The notes under the pieces were generated by a model. That model saw nothing but the letters and a program-made list of their open reading frames with translations. It was not told the DNA's origin and did no database searches. This document shows, one piece after another, positions 59,855 to 64,000 of a stretch of 64,000 nt of DNA. A program made the translations under genes and the position numbers. Source of the stretch: Pontivivens nitratireducens (lineage in GTDB: Bacteria > Pseudomonadota > Alphaproteobacteria > Rhodobacterales > Rhodobacteraceae); contig NZ_JACJUQ010000001.1 in the NCBI RefSeq assembly GCF_014235845.1, forward strand, positions 434,001 through 498,000, read 5' to 3'. Numbering within the stretch: the first letter of the stretch is position 1; every line of letters begins with the position of its first letter.

Positions 59855-60690
59855 TCGGCGTGTTCGACAGTGGCCACGGCGGGCTGACCACGCTGGCCGC
59901 ATTGCAGCGCGATCTGCCCGAACAGACGTTCCTCTATCTGGGGGACCATGCCAATGCGCCCTACGGGTCGCGCACGCCGGGTGAGATCACGGCCCTGACC
60001 CGCGCCGCATTGCAAAGCCTGTTCGACCGGGGGTGCACTCTGGTCATCATCGCCTGCAATACTGCGGCAGCGGTCGCATTGCGCGATTTGCAGCAGGGAT
60101 GGCTGGCGCGGGAATATCCCCGGCACCGGGCGCTCGGCGTTTTCGTACCGGTGATCGAGGCCCTGTCCGGGCGCGGCTGGGCAGATGACAGCCCCCCTGA
60201 CGACGGTGCGGGGCAGCGGATCGCGATCTTCGCCACGCAGGCCACCGTGGACAGCGGGGCCTTTCCGCGCGAAATGGCCTATCGCGCCCGCAACGTCGAT
60301 ATCAGGCAGGTGGCGTGCCCCGGTCTGGTAGAGGCATTGGAGGCGGGGCAGACCGGACAGGCGCGCGCGCTGGCCCGCGATTTCGCGGGCAGGCTGGAGG
60401 GGTTCGTTCCCGACAAGGTTTTTCTGGGCTGTACGCATTATCCGCTGGTCGCGGATGCCTTCGCTGCGGGGTTGCCACCGGGCACGCCGATCCTGTCGCA
60501 ACCCGATTGCGTCGCGGCCAGTCTGCGCGATTACCTGAAACGCCACCCGCGCCACGGCGATCTGCCGGGCGACCCCTCGCGCCAAACGGCTTATCCAACG
60601 ATAGCCTATCTGACGACGGGCGATCCGGCGCAGGTCAGATCCGCCGCACATGCGCTGACGGGGCACGATTTCGATTTTCGCAGCTTGTAA
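59851..60690 (+). CDS. murI: glutamate racemase
   Basis: A 279-residue racemase. The catalytic cysteines lie in IIACNTAAAVALRD (first) and FLGCTHYPLVAD (second). The N-terminus GVFDSGHGGLTTLAALQRDL holds the Asp-Ser pair. It makes D-glutamate for peptidoglycan. The insertion near 105-125 (RGWADDSPPDDGAGQ) is longer than in most bacteria. The start overlaps the LysR stop by 4 bp. Confidence 0.93.
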   Translation: MIGVFDSGHGGLTTLAALQRDLPEQTFLYLGDHANAPYGSRTPGEITALTRAALQSLFDRGCTLVIIACNTAAAVALRDLQQGWLAREYPRHRALGVFVPVIEALSGRGWADDSPPDDGAGQRIAIFATQATVDSGAFPREMAYRARNVDIRQVACPGLVEALEAGQTGQARALARDFAGRLEGFVPDKVFLGCTHYPLVADAFAAGLPPGTPILSQPDCVAASLRDYLKRHPRHGDLPGDPSRQTAYPTIAYLTTGDPAQVRSAAHALTGHDFDFRSL

Positions 60691-60710
60691 GGGCAGGTGC
60701 CTTGTCCGCG

Positions 60711-61085
60711 TCAGGTTTCCAAGGCGCTTTCCACGACGTCACGCAGGCGTGTCAGCTCATCTATCGCCTCCTCCAGCTCCCGCTTTCGCGATTCCAGTTC
60801 CTCGATCTGACGTGTGCTGATTTCGACCCATTCGCGATATTGCGTGGTCTGGTTATCCTCAATCTCGTACAGGGCGAGCCATTGCCGGATTTCCTCCAGA
60901 CTGAAACCGAAGCGTCGCCCGCGCAGAATCAAGGTCAGTCGCGCACGCTCACGCGCGCCATACAGCCGCTTGCGACCGTCCCTCTGCGGTGTCAGCAATT
61001 CGATATATTCGTAATAGCGCAACGTTCTGGGGGTGATGTCGAACTCTTCGCACATCTGCTGAAGGGTCTGCTTTACTTCCGTCAT
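60711..61085 (-). CDS. MerR family transcriptional regulator (copy 2)
   Basis: A 124-residue regulator with TLQQMCEEFDITPRTLRYYE and [20 protein letters not shown], close to the other MerR protein of this window. The C-terminal coiled coil is EELESRKRELEEAIDELTRL. It is divergent from the paired PaaI thioesterase genes and probably controls them. The start is the ATG before TEVKQTL; a much longer open frame upstream is non-coding. Confidence 0.9.
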   Translation of the reverse strand: MTEVKQTLQQMCEEFDITPRTLRYYEYIELLTPQRDGRKRLYGARERARLTLILRGRRFGFSLEEIRQWLALYEIEDNQTTQYREWVEISTRQIEELESRKRELEEAIDELTRLRDVVESALET

Positions 61086-61280
61086 CCCCTGAACCTCCTG
61101 TACATATGACCGGTCTGCCCGCCGCCTTTCCTTTAATTTCGGACATACGGCAGGAAAATCAAGGCTTACAAACATTCCGCGATTTCCCGGCCCATCCGCG
61201 ACGGCTCTTTCAAACCGGTGGAGCGCGACATACTGTCTGCGCGAGCCCGCCGGGGGCAGAATATCGAGGAGCCGCTTGAG

Positions 61281-61730
61281 ATGGACAATGTGGAGCTGCT
61301 GGAACTGGCGCGCAGGATGGCGCACGTCATTCCGCATTCGCGTGAACTGGGAATGCATATCGAGGATGTCGGCCCCGGCACGGCGGTGATAAGTGTGCCC
61401 TACGATACCAGGCTGATCGGTGATCCGGCGACCGGCGTCTTGCATGGCGGCGTCATTACCGCATTGCTGGACGGGTGCTGCGGCACAGCCGTCATGACCC
61501 ACCCCAAGGCACCCGGCGGTACGGCGACGATCGACCTGCGCATTGATTACATGCGCGGGGCGAAACCCGGAAAGACCGTGACCGCCCGCGCCGAATGCTA
61601 TCGTATCACCCAGTCCGTCGCGTTCGTGCGGGCCGTGGCGGATGATGGCGACCCCGCCGATCCCGTGGCGCAGGCCAACGGAGCCTTCACGGTGGAGCCA
61701 CACGGAACCAAGATCGGAAAGACACCATGA
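61281..61730 (+). CDS. PaaI family thioesterase (copy 1)
   Basis: A 149-residue hot-dog thioesterase. The motif GVLHGGVITALLDGCCGTAV has the HGG loop, and TIDLRIDYMRGAKPGKTV is the second strand pair. The start before DNVELLEL is chosen because GAGGA lies ahead. It overlaps the next thioesterase gene by 4 bp. The pair may act as a heteromer or on two chain lengths. Confidence 0.88.
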   Translation: MDNVELLELARRMAHVIPHSRELGMHIEDVGPGTAVISVPYDTRLIGDPATGVLHGGVITALLDGCCGTAVMTHPKAPGGTATIDLRIDYMRGAKPGKTVTARAECYRITQSVAFVRAVADDGDPADPVAQANGAFTVEPHGTKIGKTP

Positions 61731-62233
61731 GCCGGGATCGCAACCAACCCGTACAGGAAGTGAAGGCCCGCCGCGACGCCGCGCTGTCGCGTCTGACGCA
61801 GGCGGTGCCCTATATGCAGTTCATGGGCATCAGCTTCGACCGGCGGGGAAACGAGCTGACGGCGGTGATGAAATATTCCGACCACCTGATCGGCAACCCG
61901 CTGCTGCAGGCGCTGCATGGCGGGGCGATCGGCGGGTTTCTGGAATCGTCGGCTCTGGTCGAACTGATGTGGTCGCAGGTCTGGGAGCAAATGGAGGCAG
62001 GCGGCCCGCAGGCCGAGGCGATCGAGGCGGGCGACTTCCCAGAATGGCCGAAGGTCCTGGACATCACGGTGGAGTACCTGCGCAGCGGCCTGCCGCGCGA
62101 CGCCTATGCCCGCGCGACGGTCTCACGCTCGGGACGGCGCTATGCCTCGGTGCGGGTGGAGGCCTGGCAGGACGACAAGACCCGCCCCTTTGCCGAAGCG
62201 ATGGTGCATTTCGTGATGCCCAGAGCCAGATAA
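61727..62233 (+). CDS. PaaI family thioesterase (copy 2)
   Basis: A 168-residue relative of the preceding protein with LLQALHGGAIGGFLESSALV (HGG loop) and LDITVEYLRSGLPRDAYARA. The N-terminal helix is longer and charged (DRNQPVQEVKARRDAALSRL). Coupled by a 4-bp overlap. The short intergenic repeat and a truncated DMT-transporter gene follow. Confidence 0.86.
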   Translation: MSRDRNQPVQEVKARRDAALSRLTQAVPYMQFMGISFDRRGNELTAVMKYSDHLIGNPLLQALHGGAIGGFLESSALVELMWSQVWEQMEAGGPQAEAIEAGDFPEWPKVLDITVEYLRSGLPRDAYARATVSRSGRRYASVRVEAWQDDKTRPFAEAMVHFVMPRAR

Positions 62234-62235
62234 GT

Positions 62236-62254
62236 GCCTCCGGCGGGGATATTT
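62236..62254. repeat. Short intergenic repeat, copy 2 (19 bp)
   Basis: Identical to 41932-41950 and again placed directly behind a stop codon. It lies about 70 bp before the DMT-transporter fragment. Confidence 0.75.
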
Positions 62255-62322
62255 CGGGAAAGTGAACGGGGGGCGGTGAGCCGTCTTCTGCCGGTCATTC
62301 GGCATCACGGGGGGGCCTCAGC

Positions 62323-62529
62323 ATGAAAACCCGTCCCGATTACATCTCGTACGGGGCCGTTGGCACGCTGGGCATCGTGTGGGGGTCCGCCTTTGCCCTG
62401 ACCGACGTGGCGCTGCGCGGTTTCGGCGCGGTGGAGGTCGTGGCGGCCCGCGCGGGACTGGCCGCGATGGTACTGGTGTGCGTGCGGCCCGACATTCAGC
62501 GGGTGGAGGCGGCCTCCAATGCGGGATAG
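62323..62529 (+). pseudogene. N-terminal remnant of a DMT (EamA) transporter
   Basis: The first 55 or so residues read as a proper EamA N-terminus (ISYGAVGTLGIVWGSAFALT, then EVVAARAGLAAMVLV). After that the frame runs into the reverse complement of the end of the MATE gene (RPDIQRVEAASNAG) and stops. A normal gene of this family has about 290 residues, so at least 80% is missing. The break lies near 62480-62496, beside the MATE stop. Confidence 0.75.
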
Positions 62530-63818
62530 CGCCAGCCCAGTGTCAGACCGCGCAGCACGAAGAACAGCATGAGCGCCGCCCACAGGCCGTGATTGCCAAA
62601 GAGCGGCACCAGCGTCCACAATGCCGCGAAATATCCGGCGGCGGACAGCAGCATCATGTTGCGCATGTCGCGTGTCCGTGTCGCACCGATGAAAATACCG
62701 TCCAGCATGAAGCATGGCAGCCCGACCACAGGGGCCAGCACCATCCATGGCAGATAGACGCGGGCGACGTCCTGCACGTTCTGCGCGGTCGTCATCTGCT
62801 CAATGACTGCACCGCCCGCGAACAGGAACATCGCGGACATCAGGCAGACGGCGCCGACGCCCCACAGGCTGGTCAGACGGGCGGCCTGTCGCAGGGCCGC
62901 GCGGTTTCGCGCGCCGAACGCGGCACCGACCATGGCCTCCGCCGCGAAGGCGAAACCGTCCAGCGCGTAGGCCGTCAGGTTCAGGAATTGCAGCAGGATC
63001 TGGTTCGCGGCCAACGTCACGTCGCTCAACCCAGCCGCGCGGAACGTGACCGACATGAAGCACAGTTGCAGCAGGACCGACCGGATCATGATGTCGGTGT
63101 TCACCGCGATCATGGGTTTGAGCATTGCCATGTCACCGACCCGTGCGCGGTCGCGCCAATGCGGTGCGCGAAACACGTCGCGGCACAGAAACAGGCCCAC
63201 CGCCGCGCCTGCAAGCTCCGCGATCACGGTGGCCAGCGCGACGCCGGCAACCCCCATGTCCATCCCCAGCACGAAGGTCAGCGACAGCACGATGTTCAGG
63301 CCGTTCATGGTCATTTGCAGGATCAGAACGCCGTGCGTCCGCTCCACCGCGATCAGCCAGCCGGTCAGTGCGTAGACGGCAATGGCAAAGGGCGCGCCCC
63401 AGATGCGGATGGCGATATAGGTCTGGCCGAGGGTTTCGACCTCGTCGCTGCCCTTTGCAATCCAGAAGGCAAGGCGAGTGATCGGAAGCTGCAGCACGAT
63501 CAGGGCGAGGCCCGCGACACCGGCGATCAGCAAGGCGCGGCTGAGATGGGCGTCACGCTCCGCTATGTCTCCACGCCCGGCCGCCTGCGCGACCATGCCA
63601 GTGGTGCCCATGCGCAGGAAACCGAAAATCCAGTAGATCGCGCTGAGGATGATCGCACCGATGGCGACCCCTCCGATCGGGGCGGCGGCGCCCAGCTGGC
63701 CCACGGCATAGGTATCGACCAGCCCCATCAGCGGGATCGTCGCGTTCGACAGAACGATGGGCAACGCGATCGCCAATACGCGGCGATTGGTGACAGGCTT
63801 CATCGGCGCAATGTTCAC
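62496..63818 (-). CDS. MATE family efflux transporter
   Basis: A 440-residue, 12-span transporter of the DinF-like group. The first half starts with LAIALPIVLSNATIPLMGLV and DTYAVGQLGAAAPIGGVAIG. The second half has TLAANQILLQFLNLTAYALD and GFAFAAEAMVGAAFGARN. It uses an ion gradient to export organic cations or drugs. The start is GTG, overlapping the stop of the DMT gene upstream. The C-terminal end abuts the DMT fragment described above. Confidence 0.9.
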   Translation of the reverse strand: MNIAPMKPVTNRRVLAIALPIVLSNATIPLMGLVDTYAVGQLGAAAPIGGVAIGAIILSAIYWIFGFLRMGTTGMVAQAAGRGDIAERDAHLSRALLIAGVAGLALIVLQLPITRLAFWIAKGSDEVETLGQTYIAIRIWGAPFAIAVYALTGWLIAVERTHGVLILQMTMNGLNIVLSLTFVLGMDMGVAGVALATVIAELAGAAVGLFLCRDVFRAPHWRDRARVGDMAMLKPMIAVNTDIMIRSVLLQLCFMSVTFRAAGLSDVTLAANQILLQFLNLTAYALDGFAFAAEAMVGAAFGARNRAALRQAARLTSLWGVGAVCLMSAMFLFAGGAVIEQMTTAQNVQDVARVYLPWMVLAPVVGLPCFMLDGIFIGATRTRDMRNMMLLSAAGYFAALWTLVPLFGNHGLWAALMLFFVLRGLTLGWRYPALEAASTR

Positions 63819-64000
63819 GGGCGCAATCTTTGCGCTGGGCTGCGGCTGACCACCAGACCGGCGATGATCAGGATCAGGGCGAACAGGAACGCGCTAGGCA
63901 GGCTTTCACCCAGGAATACTGTGCCCAGAATCACGGCCCAGACCGGAACCTGATAGTTGACCAGACTCAGGAACGAGGGGCCCGCGCTGCGCGTGACGCT
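63815..64000 (-). CDS. DMT (EamA) family transporter, C-terminal end (partial)
   Basis: The last 61 residues are visible, the rest lies beyond the window. SAGPSFLSLVNYQVPVWAVI followed by LGTVFLGESLPSAFLFALIL and IIAGLVVSR is the standard end of an EamA transporter. It shares a GTGA overlap with the MATE gene, so they form an operon. Whether the gene is full length cannot be seen. Confidence 0.8.
   Translation of the reverse strand, partial: SVTRSAGPSFLSLVNYQVPVWAVILGTVFLGESLPSAFLFALILIIAGLVVSRSPAQRLRP

Noticed and set aside
61086-61703. N-terminal extension of the second MerR protein (long minus-strand frame)
   Set aside because: The upstream 200 codons run antisense to the thioesterase gene and lack MerR features. 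The winged helix starts directly after the chosen ATG.

Overview
The window is GC-rich, densely packed chromosomal DNA that reads as an alphaproteobacterium of the Rhodobacteraceae (Roseobacter-like). Pointers are the TAXI-type TRAP transporter, the dapD and dapE cluster, a long DmdC-like acyl-CoA dehydrogenase followed by fadA and fadJ, many 4-bp ATGA gene overlaps, and a short intergenic repeat ending in GATATTT. No rRNA, CRISPR array or transposase was seen. The only tRNA is tRNA-Cys(GCA).

Layout. (1) 1-5121: the end of a cobalamin-binding mutase subunit, a class III CoA-transferase, a MeaB-type GTPase chaperone and a two-gene TAXI-TRAP importer. Together they look like uptake, CoA activation and B12-dependent isomerisation of one organic acid. 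(2) 5298-21732: an integrated tailed-phage-like element in the 3' half of tRNA-Cys, flanked by 47-bp perfect direct repeats. It carries lambda O/P-like replication genes with five iteron-like repeats inside the initiator gene, then portal, protease, capsid, HNH, tail tube, connectors, small and large terminase, tape measure and two small tail genes. After these come a terminator, a reverse-strand cassette of three tiny genes, a highly structured 260-nt segment, a small regulator with palindromic operators, an AlpA-like gene and a tyrosine integrase. No lysis genes and no distal tail or fibre genes were recognised, yet no reading frame is broken. (3) 21953-31439: PIMT-like methyltransferase, TolC-like protein, valS, a HisC-like aminotransferase, argG. 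(4) 31458-37879: chemoreceptor, msrA, a deaminase, chromate transporter, VOC protein, YggT, thioesterase. (5) 37946-50401: UMF1-type MFS transporter, mepA, a lipoprotein, dapD to dapE, a class V aminotransferase, a 5'-nucleotidase-family enzyme, an esterase and a GreA/GreB-like factor. (6) 50535-58051: a reverse-strand fatty-acid oxidation block (fadJ, fadA, GST-like, acyl-CoA dehydrogenase) headed by a MerR regulator. (7) 58214-64000: small periplasmic and regulatory genes, murI, a second MerR, paired PaaI thioesterases, a truncated DMT transporter, a MATE pump and the end of another DMT transporter.

The most promising novelty lies inside the element. The 19032-19292 segment can fold into many perfect helices, and one central strand can pair with either of two near-identical flanking strands, one of which covers the start region of the next gene. 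The element as a whole is a small, intact head-plus-partial-tail unit that would seem to need help to lyse cells and finish its tail. Two other notable features are a palindromic repeat translated in frame inside valS and a perfect 26-bp terminator hairpin on the plus strand with no gene in front of it. All function calls come from reading sequence and motifs without database searches.
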